Source: Carnobacterium alterfunditum DSM 5972 | GTDB lineage: Bacteria > Bacillota > Bacilli > Lactobacillales > Carnobacteriaceae | DNA length: 64,000 nt | Reading direction: 5' to 3' | NCBI RefSeq assembly: GCF_000744115.1 | Contig: NZ_JQLG01000004.1 | Span: forward strand, 1,772,190 to 1,836,189 | Part shown: piece after piece, positions 1 through 8,601 of the stretch | Numbering within the stretch: position 1 is the stretch's first letter | Layout: every line of letters begins with the position of its first letter | Made by a program: the position numbers and the translations under genes | The notes under the pieces: generated by a model | Told to the model about the DNA's origin: nothing | The model's database searches: none | What the model saw: the letters and a program-made list of their open reading frames with translations, nothing else

Positions 1-1
1 A

Positions 2-376
2 CAGTTGCAAGATAAACTAGCCCGTTCGAGGCATGGAAGAATTATTTTTATCAGTTCTATTTATGGCGAAACAGGAAGTGCAATGGAAGTCCTTTATAGT
101 ACAACAAAAGGTGCTCAACTAGCCTTTGTTAGAGCTTATAGCAAAGAAGTAGCCAGCTTAGGGATAACAGTAAATGCTATTTCTCCAGGGGCTATTGATA
201 CTAAAATGAATCAAGAATTCACTTCAGCAGAAGTGAGGGAATTGGAAAGTGAGATACCATTAGGACGATTAGGAAGTATATCTGAAATCAGCTTTTGGGT
301 TCTTCAACTAGTCGATAAAAGAAGTGCCTACATGACAGGTCAATCGATGGTCATCAGCGGTGGTTGGTTAAAATAG
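2..376 (+). CDS. ymfI: SDR family oxidoreductase, C-terminal part (YmfI-like), 5' end outside window
   Basis: This is the last 124 residues of a short-chain dehydrogenase/reductase; the reading frame is open to the left edge, so the start lies upstream. The catalytic serine region (I-S-S) is followed about 14 residues later by the Y-x-x-x-K pair (YSTTK). The typical N-A-I-S-P-G-A-I-D-T segment and the C-terminal S-G-G-W also fit SDR enzymes. In Bacillus, ymfI lies just upstream of ymfM (rodZ) and pgsA, and the same order is seen here, which is the basis for the name. The substrate cannot be told from sequence; FabG-like 3-oxoacyl reductase activity is the usual annotation. Confidence 0.8.
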   Translation, partial: QLQDKLARSRHGRIIFISSIYGETGSAMEVLYSTTKGAQLAFVRAYSKEVASLGITVNAISPGAIDTKMNQEFTSAEVRELESEIPLGRLGSISEISFWVLQLVDKRSAYMTGQSMVISGGWLK

Positions 377-466
377 AAAAATTAATGTTTCTAAAGTATT
401 AGGTATGTTATAATGCAAATGATATGAGATTTTCTCTTTAAGCAAGAGAATAGGTAGGTGAGACAG

Positions 467-1324
467 TTGAATGAAATTGGTGAAAAATTAAAACAAGCAA
501 GAAAAGTAAAAGGATATACATTAGATGATTTGCAACAAATAACAAAGATTCAAAAACGTTACCTAATAGCAATCGAAGAAGGCAACTACGATGTCATGCC
601 GGGGAAATTTTATGCTCGTGCATTTATTAAACAATATGCAGATACTGTTGGCTTAAATGGGGACCAATTACTAGAAGAATATACAGATGCAGTGCCACAT
701 GCCCATGATGAAGAATTTGTCGAAAAAGTTTACACGGGTCAAACACGTTCTGGAAAGAATATTGAGAATGAATTCTTGACAAAAGTTCAAAATAATCTGC
801 CTACAATTTTGATTGGTATCCTAGCAGTAGCAATTGTGGCAGCTATTTATTTTGCTGTGATCCAAACAAGCAATCAAGGTGAGGAAGCCATGATCACAAA
901 AGATTCTGAAGCAATAACTGTCTCTAGTGCTGAATCTATCTCGGAAAGCGAATCAGAGCCAACAACGGAATCAGCAGAGTCCGATGAAAGTGAAGAGGAC
1001 GCTCAAGGAATAGAAATTTTATCTTCTACTGGATCGACTACAACTTATTCTGTTACCGGAACTTCTGAAGGCAGCATTTTGACATTAACAGCAACAGGTG
1101 GGGATTCGTGGATCAGTGTTGAAGGAGACGGGGCAATGATTGACGCTCAGTTAATAACAGATGGTTCTAATTTAGAATCAAAAATTCCAGATGACACGTC
1201 ATCTTTAGTTATTGTAATTGGAAATACGCCTGCAACGAAGGTCAATCTTAATGGGGAAGATGTTCCATACGCTCCAGAATCAGAAAATTCTGTTCGACAA
1301 GAAATTGAATTTCAATTTGAATAA
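467..1324 (+). CDS. rodZ: RodZ-like cytoskeletal/cell-shape membrane protein (YmfM)
   Basis: The predicted protein has 285 residues. It has an N-terminal helix-turn-helix of the Cro/C1 type (about residues 1-65), one transmembrane helix (about 111-133), a Ser/Glu-rich linker and a C-terminal beta-rich DUF4115 domain. This is the architecture of RodZ, which links MreB to the cell wall elongation machinery. I chose the TTG at 467 because it gives the family N-terminus M-N-E-I-G and follows an AGGTGA ribosome site by five bases. A GTG at 458 is in frame but has a poorer site and overlaps that Shine-Dalgarno sequence. The gene lies between ymfI and pgsA, as in Bacillus. Confidence 0.88.
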   Translation: MNEIGEKLKQARKVKGYTLDDLQQITKIQKRYLIAIEEGNYDVMPGKFYARAFIKQYADTVGLNGDQLLEEYTDAVPHAHDEEFVEKVYTGQTRSGKNIENEFLTKVQNNLPTILIGILAVAIVAAIYFAVIQTSNQGEEAMITKDSEAITVSSAESISESESEPTTESAESDESEEDAQGIEILSSTGSTTTYSVTGTSEGSILTLTATGGDSWISVEGDGAMIDAQLITDGSNLESKIPDDTSSLVIVIGNTPATKVNLNGEDVPYAPESENSVRQEIEFQFE

Positions 1325-1414
1325 AATACTTTAATGTTTGACTGATAAAAGTTTTTGATAGGAACATCCTTACAAATATTTAACATATATCAATAAAGAG
1401 AGGAAGCAAAAAAG

Positions 1415-1996
1415 TTGAACTTGCCGAATAAACTTACTGTATTGAGAATTTTTATGATTCCGATATTTGTTATCATCGTATTAGCACCATTTGATTGGGG
1501 CGTTATTCATCTATTAGGTTCCACAATTGAAGTTACTCAATTGATAGGAGCTGTGCTATTTGCTTTAGCAAGTTTCACAGATTGGCTAGATGGGAAAATT
1601 GCACGCAAGCAAGGACTAGTAACAAATTTTGGTAAATTTGCTGATCCTTTAGCTGATAAAATGTTAGTTATGACTGCTTTAATTATTTTAGTTGGACAAA
1701 ATCTAGCTCCTTCTTGGGTCGTCTCTATTATTGTTTGTAGAGAATTAGCAGTCACTGGATTAAGATTATTATTAGTGGAGCAAGGTGGAACAGTTTTGGC
1801 TGCTGCATGGCCGGGGAAAATTAAAACCGCTACGCAAATGATAGCTATTATTTTATTATTTGTTGATAATCTGCCATTTGAAGGAATCGGTTTACCACTT
1901 GCTTCAATCATGTTATATATTTGCTTGTTCTTTACTATTTATTCTGGTGTAGACTATTTTGTGAAAAACAGTGCAGTATTTAAAGGTCCAAAATAA
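1415..1996 (+). CDS. pgsA: CDP-diacylglycerol--glycerol-3-phosphate 3-phosphatidyltransferase
   Basis: PgsA makes phosphatidylglycerol phosphate from CDP-diacylglycerol and glycerol 3-phosphate, the committed step to phosphatidylglycerol at the membrane. The 193-residue protein shows the complete CDP-alcohol phosphatidyltransferase signature: D56, D59-G60, A63-R64, G73, D77 and D81. Several hydrophobic helices surround the signature. Translation starts at a TTG with a GAGAGGA ribosome site. The gene is followed by a hairpin terminator and then by an IS30 element that separates it from cinA, its usual neighbour. Confidence 0.95.
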   Translation: MNLPNKLTVLRIFMIPIFVIIVLAPFDWGVIHLLGSTIEVTQLIGAVLFALASFTDWLDGKIARKQGLVTNFGKFADPLADKMLVMTALIILVGQNLAPSWVVSIIVCRELAVTGLRLLLVEQGGTVLAAAWPGKIKTATQMIAIILLFVDNLPFEGIGLPLASIMLYICLFFTIYSGVDYFVKNSAVFKGPK

Positions 1997-2019
1997 TAAA
2001 AATTGAAAAATAATTAGAA

Positions 2020-2066
2020 AAGATGGTGCTTTGAAATTGATTTCAAAATACCTTCTTTTTTTTTGG
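2020..2066 (+). terminator. pgsA terminator
   Basis: An imperfect hairpin of about 17 pairs has arms around 2020-2036 and 2041-2056 and is followed by a run of T. It lies just after the pgsA stop codon and just before the left end of the IS30 element. Confidence 0.75.
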
Positions 2067-2078
2067 ATGAATTGTAAT

Positions 2079-3104
2079 ATTAAGTGCAACACCCAAGACG
2101 AAATAAAAGAAACCCATGACGTCCTCGTATAGAATGAAGTTACCACACTACCATTCGATTGGAGGAGTTGTCATGAGCTACACTCATTTTACCATAACCG
2201 AACGTTCCAAAATAGAAGTCTATCTTGAACTTAAGATGTCCATTCGTACAATTGCGAAAAAGCTAAATCGCTCTCCCTCGTCCGTTTCTAGAGAATGCCA
2301 ACGAAACCCAAACTACCAAGCGGAAAAAGCTCAAACATCTTATAATCAAAGGAAAGCTGCCTGCGGGGCTCATTCTAAACTAACAGCCTCGCTAAAAATA
2401 GTTATCCAAGAAAAGTTGGATCAAACGTGGTCTCCAGAACAAATTAGTGGCCGTTTACTTCAAGGATCCTTGACCTTCAAAACCATTTACCGCTGGATTT
2501 ATGCCGGTTTGCTTGACGTGCCTTTGACGGTCTTGCGTCAGAAAGGGAAGCGTCAAAAACCAAAGGAAACAAGAGGTCGATTTGTTGTCGGCACACCGAT
2601 TTCCAAACGGCCAAAAGAAATCAGAAAACGCACGACTTTTGGTCATTGGGAGTTGGATACTGTTGTCTCAGGTCGTGGTCAAGCGAAGGGCTGTGTTGCC
2701 ACCTTTGTAGAACGTCAAACCCGTTGGTATAAAGCCATTCTTATACCGGATCGTTCCGCAAAGTCAATGGAGCGAGCCATTCGAACTCTTCATGCTCTTT
2801 ATCCACGAGAAGCCTTTCAAAGCTTTACAACGGATAGAGGAAAAGAATTTGCCTGTTATACCGTGATTGAATCAGAGTTGAACATTCCAATGTACTTCGC
2901 TGATGCGTACGCTGCTTGGCAGAGAGGAAGTAATGAAAATAGTAATGGCCTTTTCAGGGAGTTTTTCCCAAAACGAACGAATTTTGATACCATTCTCACA
3001 GAGGAAGTTGAAGAAGCTCTTTCCTTGATTAATAATCGGCCCAGAAAATGCCTGGACTGGAAAACACCATACGAAGCGTTTATGGAAAAGGTGTTGCACT
3101 TAAT
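2079..3104 (+). mobile_element. IS30-family insertion sequence
   Basis: A perfect 15-bp inverted repeat (ATTAAGTGCAACACC at 2079-2093 and its complement at 3090-3104) brackets one transposase gene. The exact ends are ambiguous. If the element is 2081-3102, a 2-bp AT duplication flanks it, which fits the 2-3 bp duplications of the family. It sits between the pgsA terminator and cinA. Confidence 0.85.
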
Positions 3105-3108
3105 TTGA
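2173..3108 (+). CDS. IS30-family transposase
   Basis: The 311-residue protein has an N-terminal helix-turn-helix (about residues 5-50, with T-I-A-K-K-L-N-R-S) and an rve-type DDE catalytic core. The catalytic residues are visible in HWELDT, FTTDRG and the GSNENSNG-LFREFFP segment. The start at 2173 follows GGAGGAG by five bases; an upstream extension in the same frame has no ribosome site. The frame is intact, so the element may be active. The stop codon (3106-3108) lies just outside the inverted repeat, so host flanking DNA supplies it; the last residue or two depend on where the element is inserted. Confidence 0.9.
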   Translation: MSYTHFTITERSKIEVYLELKMSIRTIAKKLNRSPSSVSRECQRNPNYQAEKAQTSYNQRKAACGAHSKLTASLKIVIQEKLDQTWSPEQISGRLLQGSLTFKTIYRWIYAGLLDVPLTVLRQKGKRQKPKETRGRFVVGTPISKRPKEIRKRTTFGHWELDTVVSGRGQAKGCVATFVERQTRWYKAILIPDRSAKSMERAIRTLHALYPREAFQSFTTDRGKEFACYTVIESELNIPMYFADAYAAWQRGSNENSNGLFREFFPKRTNFDTILTEEVEEALSLINNRPRKCLDWKTPYEAFMEKVLHLI

Positions 3109-3242
3109 CAAACCGTCTTTGCTTATAAAAGTATGTTAAAATCAAGTTACCGAACGATAGACTTTTTTATCCTCTTTTCAAAGAAACTACAAAATAAAAA
3201 TCAAGAAAAAATTTTGCGTATTATAAAAATAGGAGTGAGCAA

Positions 3243-4523
3243 ATGAATGCTGAAATCATAGCAATTGGAACAGAACTATTAATGGGACAAGTAATAAACA
3301 CAAATGCATCTTTTCTGTCTCGCGAACTATCCTTATTGGGAATAGATGTCTATCATCAAGTAGTTGTTGGAGATAACCCGAAACGACTATTAGAGGTTAT
3401 ACAGGTTGCAGAGCAAAGAAGTGATTTAGTAATTCTGTCAGGAGGTTTAGGACCTACAAAAGATGATATTACAAAGCAAGTGTTAGCCGATCATTTGACT
3501 AAAAAACTAATTTTAGATGAAACTACAATGGAAAAAATAATTACTTTTCACGAAAATAGAAAACGAACTATGACAGATAATAATCGATTGCAAGCCATGG
3601 TTATTGAAGGCTCTACTATTTTAAAAAATAAGACAGGACTTGCAGCTGGAATGTTTTTAAAACAAAAAAGCAAAGCTTTTATCTTGTTACCGGGTCCACC
3701 CAGTGAATTAGAACCAATGTTTATAAATGAGGTCAAACCATTATTAATGGGTGAATCCAAGGAAGATATTCATCTCATATCGAGAGTGTTGCGTTTTTTT
3801 GATATTGGTGAATCTCAATTAGCTGCTGAATTAGATGACTTGATCGAACATCAGCAAAATCCTACTCTTGCTACCTACGCTGGTAAGCATGAAGTAAGGT
3901 TGCGTATAACAGCAAACGGAAGCACAGCAGTAGCTTGTTTTCTATTATTGGACAATATGGAAGCTATCATACAACAGCGTATAGGGAGTTATTTTTATGG
4001 ATATGGAGAGGATAATAGATTAGTAAATGTAGTTGCAGATTTATTGAAAGAACAAAAAATGACTCTTACAGCTGCCGAAAGTCTTACCGGTGGTGCCTTT
4101 CAAAGTTCTATGACAAGTATTTCAGGTGCCAGTGATTATTTCAAAGGCGGCATCGTAACATATAGCAACGAAATAAAAACAGCTGTTCTAGGAGTTTCTA
4201 AAGAAATAATTGAAAAATCTGGCGCAGTTAGTGCTGAATGTGCTATCGAAATGGCAAAAAATGCACAACGGATGTTTGGTACAAATCTTGCAATTGCATT
4301 TACAGGAGTTGCAGGTCCCAATATGCTTGAAAACAAGGAAGTGGGTACGGTCTGGATCGGGATTGCGGTCAATGGAAAAGCAGCCTTTGCTAAAGAGTAC
4401 CATTTAGGTAAAGGACGCGACAACAATCGAGAGAAATCGATCATGTCCGGTTTAGACTTGATCCGAAGAGTGCTGTTAAATCTTCCTATACAACAAAAAG
4501 TTTTTGAAACAATAAATAATTAA
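3243..4523 (+). CDS. cinA: CinA competence/damage-inducible protein, nicotinamide-nucleotide amidase type
   Basis: The 426-residue protein has an N-terminal MoaB/MogA-like (COG1058) domain (about residues 1-170) and a C-terminal CinA/PncC amidase domain (about 260-415). The latter carries the A-A-E-S-L-T-G-G motif at residues 277-284. The family cleans up damaged pyridine nucleotides, and in Gram-positive bacteria it is linked to competence and RecA. The ATG at 3243 follows AGGAGTGAG. It lies directly upstream of recA, the conserved arrangement in Lactobacillales. The upstream region contains the IS30 right end, so its native promoter may have been displaced or altered. Confidence 0.95.
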   Translation: MNAEIIAIGTELLMGQVINTNASFLSRELSLLGIDVYHQVVVGDNPKRLLEVIQVAEQRSDLVILSGGLGPTKDDITKQVLADHLTKKLILDETTMEKIITFHENRKRTMTDNNRLQAMVIEGSTILKNKTGLAAGMFLKQKSKAFILLPGPPSELEPMFINEVKPLLMGESKEDIHLISRVLRFFDIGESQLAAELDDLIEHQQNPTLATYAGKHEVRLRITANGSTAVACFLLLDNMEAIIQQRIGSYFYGYGEDNRLVNVVADLLKEQKMTLTAAESLTGGAFQSSMTSISGASDYFKGGIVTYSNEIKTAVLGVSKEIIEKSGAVSAECAIEMAKNAQRMFGTNLAIAFTGVAGPNMLENKEVGTVWIGIAVNGKAAFAKEYHLGKGRDNNREKSIMSGLDLIRRVLLNLPIQQKVFETINN

Positions 4524-4541
4524 CTACTTAGGAAAAAAGAC

Positions 4542-4592
4542 CGAATGTTTGTTCGCTTTTCCCTTGCTTTTTTTATGGAAGAAAGGTATGAT
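4542..4592 (+). promoter_or_regulatory. recA promoter with LexA (SOS) box
   Basis: A strong sigma-A promoter is visible: -35 TTGCTT at 4564-4569, a 17-bp spacer, and -10 TATGAT at 4587-4592. Immediately upstream, CGAATGTTTGTTCG (4542-4555) matches the Gram-positive LexA/DinR consensus CGAACATATGTTCG at 11 of 14 positions. The box overlaps a possible cinA terminator hairpin (about 4531-4575). recA may therefore have its own damage-induced transcript in addition to read-through from cinA. Confidence 0.75.
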
Positions 4593-4662
4593 ATTTGTTG
4601 TAGCAGATGAAATTATGAATGATTAATCAATGGATAAAAGAGACTTGAGGAGGATTTAATTA

Positions 4663-5709
4663 ATGGCAGACGATCGTAAACAAGCATTAGATGCAGCATT
4701 AAAAAAAATTGAAAAAAACTTTGGTAAAGGTTCCGTTATGAAATTAGGCGAGAAAGTAGATACGCGTATTTCAACCGTTCCTAGTGGCTCATTAGCGTTA
4801 GATGTAGCATTAGGTGTAGGTGGATTTCCAAGAGGAAGAATTATTGAAGTGTACGGCCCTGAAAGTTCAGGTAAGACAACAGTAGCATTGCATGCTGTCG
4901 CAGAGGTCCAAAAACAAGGTGGGATAGCTGCATTTATTGATGCTGAGAATGCCTTGGATCCAAAATATGCAGCTGCTCTTGGTGTAGATATTGATGAATT
5001 ATTGCTATCTCAGCCTGACACAGGTGAGCAAGGTTTAGAAATTGCAGACGCTTTGGTTTCCAGTGGAGCAGTAGATATCGTTGTGATCGACTCAGTTGCT
5101 GCATTGGTACCACGTGCAGAAATTGAAGGAGAAATGGGAGACTCTCATGTAGGGCTGCAAGCTCGTCTGATGTCTCAAGCTTTACGTAAATTATCCGGAT
5201 CGATCAATAAAACAAAAACAATTGCGTTATTTATCAACCAAATTCGTGAAAAAGTTGGAGTAATGTTTGGTAATCCAGAAATTACACCGGGTGGTCGAGC
5301 TTTGAAATTCTATGCTACGATTCGTTTGGAAGTTAGAAGAGCTGAGCAAATTAAACAAGGTACAGAAATCATGGGTAACCGTACAAAAATTAAAGTTGTA
5401 AAAAACAAAGTTGCTCCACCATTCAGAGTAGCCGAAGTAGATATCATGTATGGAGAGGGTATTTCTCAAGTAGGAGAGCTAGTAGATATGGGTTCTGACA
5501 AAGATATCATCGATAAATCTGGTGCATGGTACTCTTATAATGGCGAACGAATTGGTCAAGGCCGTGAAAACGTTAAAAAATTCTTCAAAGAAAATCCTGA
5601 ATTAAGAGCTGAAGTTGAGAAAAAAGTTCGTGCTGCTTATGGTTTTGGAGAACCTGGAACTAAAGAGCCAGAAGTAGAGAAGTCTGGAAAAGAGTCATTA
5701 GAAGATTAA
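4663..5709 (+). CDS. recA: Recombinase RecA
   Basis: RecA forms the ATP-dependent filament on single-stranded DNA that drives strand exchange and triggers LexA self-cleavage. The 348-residue protein has the Walker A motif G-P-E-S-S-G-K-T-T at residues 65-73 and the usual core. The C-terminal tail is acidic. A GAGGAGG ribosome site precedes the ATG. It has its own promoter with a LexA-like box and ends at a strong terminator. Confidence 0.99.
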   Translation: MADDRKQALDAALKKIEKNFGKGSVMKLGEKVDTRISTVPSGSLALDVALGVGGFPRGRIIEVYGPESSGKTTVALHAVAEVQKQGGIAAFIDAENALDPKYAAALGVDIDELLLSQPDTGEQGLEIADALVSSGAVDIVVIDSVAALVPRAEIEGEMGDSHVGLQARLMSQALRKLSGSINKTKTIALFINQIREKVGVMFGNPEITPGGRALKFYATIRLEVRRAEQIKQGTEIMGNRTKIKVVKNKVAPPFRVAEVDIMYGEGISQVGELVDMGSDKDIIDKSGAWYSYNGERIGQGRENVKKFFKENPELRAEVEKKVRAAYGFGEPGTKEPEVEKSGKESLED

Positions 5710-5725
5710 AATGAAGAAATAAGAT

Positions 5726-5770
5726 CAAATAAAACCAATAAGCACTATGCTTGTTGGTTTTATTTGAATG
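5726..5770 (+). terminator. recA terminator
   Basis: An 18-bp stem (arms 5726-5743 and 5749-5766) with a five-base loop and one G-T wobble lies just after recA. The 3' arm is T-rich. Confidence 0.85.
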
Positions 5771-5860
5771 TTTTTCCGAGATTGAATGGAAAAAGATACA
5801 TAAATAAATCATCCTAGGCTAATGAAAGTTTATGAAAGGGCTACAAAACCATTATTTAAG

Positions 5861-5889
5861 TTGACATGTCTCGTCACTACAATTAAAAT
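5861..5889 (+). promoter_or_regulatory. rny promoter
   Basis: A consensus -35 TTGACA (5861-5866), 17-bp spacer and -10 TAAAAT (5884-5889) precede rny, giving an untranslated leader of about 120 nt. The rest of the recA-rny gap shows no gene. Confidence 0.75.
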
Positions 5890-6014
5890 TAAGTTATCTA
5901 TTACTTTACAATTAAATATCGGGTAGATTTTATTGGTACAAAGCTATGCATAATCTACCAAATAATGGATAAATGATAAATGACAAATTAAATAGATGAT
6001 ACGGAGGTGGAAGA

Positions 6015-7574
6015 ATGGATTTTAGAAGTGTTACCTTCGCTATCGTTACTTTAGTTGTCGGTCTTATTGTTGGATATCTCATCCGCAAAGCAACCCACGA
6101 AAAAGAGTTAGCTGGTGCTAGAAACACTGCAACTGGAATATTGGAAGAAGCAAAAAGAGAAGCAGAAACCATGAAAAAGGAAGCGATGTTAGAAGCGAAG
6201 GATGAAAGCCACAAATATCGAACTGAAATTGAAGCAGAGCTGAAAGAGAGAAGGAATGAAGTTCTAAGACAAGAAAATCGTTTGCTGCAACGCGAGGATA
6301 ATATTGATCGCAAAAACGATAGCTTAGAAAAGCGTGAACGAACACTTGAAGCTAATGAAGCAAAATTAAGTTCTAGACAACTACATGTTGACGATTTAGA
6401 GAAGAAAGCCATTGAATTGGTGAAAGAACAAGAAAGTGAATTAGAACGAGTAGCTGCTTTGTCACGAGAAGAAGCAAGACAATTGATTTTACAAGAAACA
6501 GAAAATGAGCTTTCTCATGAAGTAGCCGTAATGGTAAAAGATTCTGAACAAAAAGCAAAAGAAGAAGCTGATCGTAAAGCTAAGAATTTAATTGCGTTAG
6601 CCATTCAACGTTCTGCAGCTGATCAAGTTTCAGAAACAACAGTATCCGTTGTAACCTTGCCTAACGATGAAATGAAAGGTCGTATCATAGGTCGTGAAGG
6701 GCGTAATATTAGAGCACTAGAGACGCTGACTGGTATGGATCTAATCATAGACGATACTCCAGAAGCTGTTGTGCTTAGTGGATTTGATCCAATACGTCGC
6801 GAGATCGCTCGAATGACTCTTGAAAAATTGATCCAAGATGGACGGATCCATCCAGCTCGAATTGAAGAGATGGTGGAAAAATCACGTAAAGAAATGGATG
6901 AAAGAATCAGAGAAATTGGAGAACAAGCTACTTTTGATGTAGGAGTCCATTCGTTACATCCAGACTTGATCAAAATTTTAGGACGCCTGAAATTCAGAAC
7001 AAGTTATGGTCAAAATGTTTTAAGCCATTCTATTGAAGTTGCTAAATTAGCAGGTGTGATGGCTGCTGAATTAGGCGAAGATGTTACATTAGCTAAACGA
7101 GCTGGTTTGCTTCACGATATCGGTAAAGCACTAGATCATGAAGTTGAAGGTTCCCATGTTGAAATTGGTGCAGAAATTGCGATGAAGTACAAAGAGAATG
7201 AAACAGTTGTGAATTCAATTGCTTCACATCATGGTGACGTAGACGCAACATCCGTCATTTCTGTTTTAGTAGCTTCAGCTGATGCAATATCTGCAGCACG
7301 TCCTGGTGCAAGAAGCGAGTCACTTGAAAACTATATTCATCGTCTTGAAAAATTAGAAAGTATTTCTAATGATTTTGAAGGGGTTGAACAAAGTTTTGCT
7401 ATCCAAGCAGGTCGCGAAATTCGAATCATGGTCAAACCTGAAAAATTAGATGATTTAGCAGCAAGTAAGTTAGCGCGTGACGTTAGAAAACGTATCGAAA
7501 GTGAGCTAGATTATCCTGGACACATTAAGATAACTGTTATTCGTGAAACAAGAACAATTGAATATGCTAAATAA
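6015..7574 (+). CDS. rny: Ribonuclease Y
   Basis: RNase Y is the membrane-anchored endoribonuclease that starts decay of many mRNAs in Bacillota. The 519-residue protein has an N-terminal transmembrane helix (about 5-24) and a long charged coiled coil (about 30-200). A KH RNA-binding domain (about 210-275, with [10 protein letters not shown]) and an HD phosphodiesterase domain follow, with catalytic H367-D368 in HDIGK. The ribosome site is GGAGGTGG. It is followed by ymdB, as in Bacillus. Confidence 0.98.
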   Translation: MDFRSVTFAIVTLVVGLIVGYLIRKATHEKELAGARNTATGILEEAKREAETMKKEAMLEAKDESHKYRTEIEAELKERRNEVLRQENRLLQREDNIDRKNDSLEKRERTLEANEAKLSSRQLHVDDLEKKAIELVKEQESELERVAALSREEARQLILQETENELSHEVAVMVKDSEQKAKEEADRKAKNLIALAIQRSAADQVSETTVSVVTLPNDEMKGRIIGREGRNIRALETLTGMDLIIDDTPEAVVLSGFDPIRREIARMTLEKLIQDGRIHPARIEEMVEKSRKEMDERIREIGEQATFDVGVHSLHPDLIKILGRLKFRTSYGQNVLSHSIEVAKLAGVMAAELGEDVTLAKRAGLLHDIGKALDHEVEGSHVEIGAEIAMKYKENETVVNSIASHHGDVDATSVISVLVASADAISAARPGARSESLENYIHRLEKLESISNDFEGVEQSFAIQAGREIRIMVKPEKLDDLAASKLARDVRKRIESELDYPGHIKITVIRETRTIEYAK

Positions 7575-7587
7575 GATTAGTTGAACT

Positions 7588-7632
7588 AACCGATACGAGC
7601 CAATGATAAATCTGGCTCATATCGGTTTTTCT
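7588..7632 (+). terminator. rny terminator
   Basis: The hairpin pairs AACCGATA and GAGCCA with TGGCTC and TATCGGTT and ends in TTTTTCT. It separates rny from ymdB. Confidence 0.8.
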
Positions 7633-7659
7633 ATTGCAATCTTTAAAAATCAATTCTAA

Positions 7660-7688
7660 CTAAAATAAAAGGCCAGCTTTTATTTTAG
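7660..7688 (+). repeat. Perfect 11-bp inverted repeat upstream of ymdB
   Basis: CTAAAATAAAA (7660-7670) is repeated as its exact complement at 7678-7688 around the 7-base loop GGCCAGC. It lies about 50 bp before the ymdB start, in the promoter region, so it could be an operator or an RNA hairpin. No known regulator site is recognised. Confidence 0.6.
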
Positions 7689-7739
7689 ATCATTTATTGT
7701 TAAAATAAGTAAGATGAAAAAGAGAAGAGGAATAACTGT

Positions 7740-8546
7740 ATGAAATTATTATTTATTGGAGATGTTGTAGGTTCGATGGGTCGCGAAATGGTTCATGATT
7801 ATTTACCTAAACTGAAAAAAATGTATAGACCACAAGTAACGATTTTAAATGGCGAAAATGCAGCAGCAGGTCGTGGGATCACAGAAAAAATTTATAAAGG
7901 TTTTTTACAAGATGGTGTGGATATCGTAACGATGGGAAACCATACATGGGATAACCGGGATATTTTTGAATTTATTGATGAAGCTAAAAAAATGATTCGT
8001 CCAGCTAACTATCCTGAAGGAACACCAGGTAAAGGAATCTCTTATATAAAAGTCAATCAACTTGAATTGGCCGTTATAAACTTGCATGGGCGTGTTTTCA
8101 TGACGGATGTCGATGATCCTTTCAGAAAAGCTGATGAATTAATAGACGAAGCGTTAAAACGGACACCTTTGATTTTTGTTGATTTTCACGCAGAAACGAC
8201 AAGTGAAAAACAATCAATGGGTTGGTATTTAGATGGAAGAGTATCGGCAGTAGTTGGAACCCATACCCATGTGCAAACAAATGATGCACGTATTTTACCA
8301 AATGGTACAGCTTATTTGACAGATGCTGGAATGACGGGTCCTTATGATGAAGCATTAGGGATGGACCGCGATGCTGTGTTAAGAAGGTTTTTGACCCAAA
8401 TGCCGACACGTTTTGAAGTGCCTAAAGAAGGCCGGAAAATTCTTTCAGGTTGTTTTATTGAAATTGATGATGTTACTGGCGAAGCTAAAAAAATTGAAAA
8501 CATTGTTATCAATGACGATCATCCATTTAATGGCGGATTTGAATAA
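7740..8546 (+). CDS. ymdB: YmdB-type metallophosphoesterase (TIGR00282 family)
   Basis: The 268-residue protein is a calcineurin-like phosphodiesterase. N-terminal F-I-G-D-V-V-G, G-N-H-T-W-D and later D-F-H-A-E and G-T-H-T-H-V-Q supply the metal ligands. In Bacillus, YmdB hydrolyses 2',3'-cyclic nucleotides, affects the mRNA pool and is encoded with RNase Y. Here it follows rny after a terminator and an inverted repeat. Full family length and order support the call. Confidence 0.95.
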   Translation: MKLLFIGDVVGSMGREMVHDYLPKLKKMYRPQVTILNGENAAAGRGITEKIYKGFLQDGVDIVTMGNHTWDNRDIFEFIDEAKKMIRPANYPEGTPGKGISYIKVNQLELAVINLHGRVFMTDVDDPFRKADELIDEALKRTPLIFVDFHAETTSEKQSMGWYLDGRVSAVVGTHTHVQTNDARILPNGTAYLTDAGMTGPYDEALGMDRDAVLRRFLTQMPTRFEVPKEGRKILSGCFIEIDDVTGEAKKIENIVINDDHPFNGGFE

Positions 8547-8601
8547 ATTAGTCGAAATAAAAGAGTGCTGAATACTAAATAATCACAAAGGGGCGAAAAA
8601 G

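Noticed and set aside
1537-1911. Minus-strand open frame of 124 codons inside pgsA
   Set aside because: It lies wholly within a gene with complete catalytic motifs and has no ribosome site.
5930-6412. Minus-strand open frame of 160 codons over the rny start
   Set aside because: Ser/Phe-rich shadow of the RNase Y coiled coil, antisense to its promoter leader.
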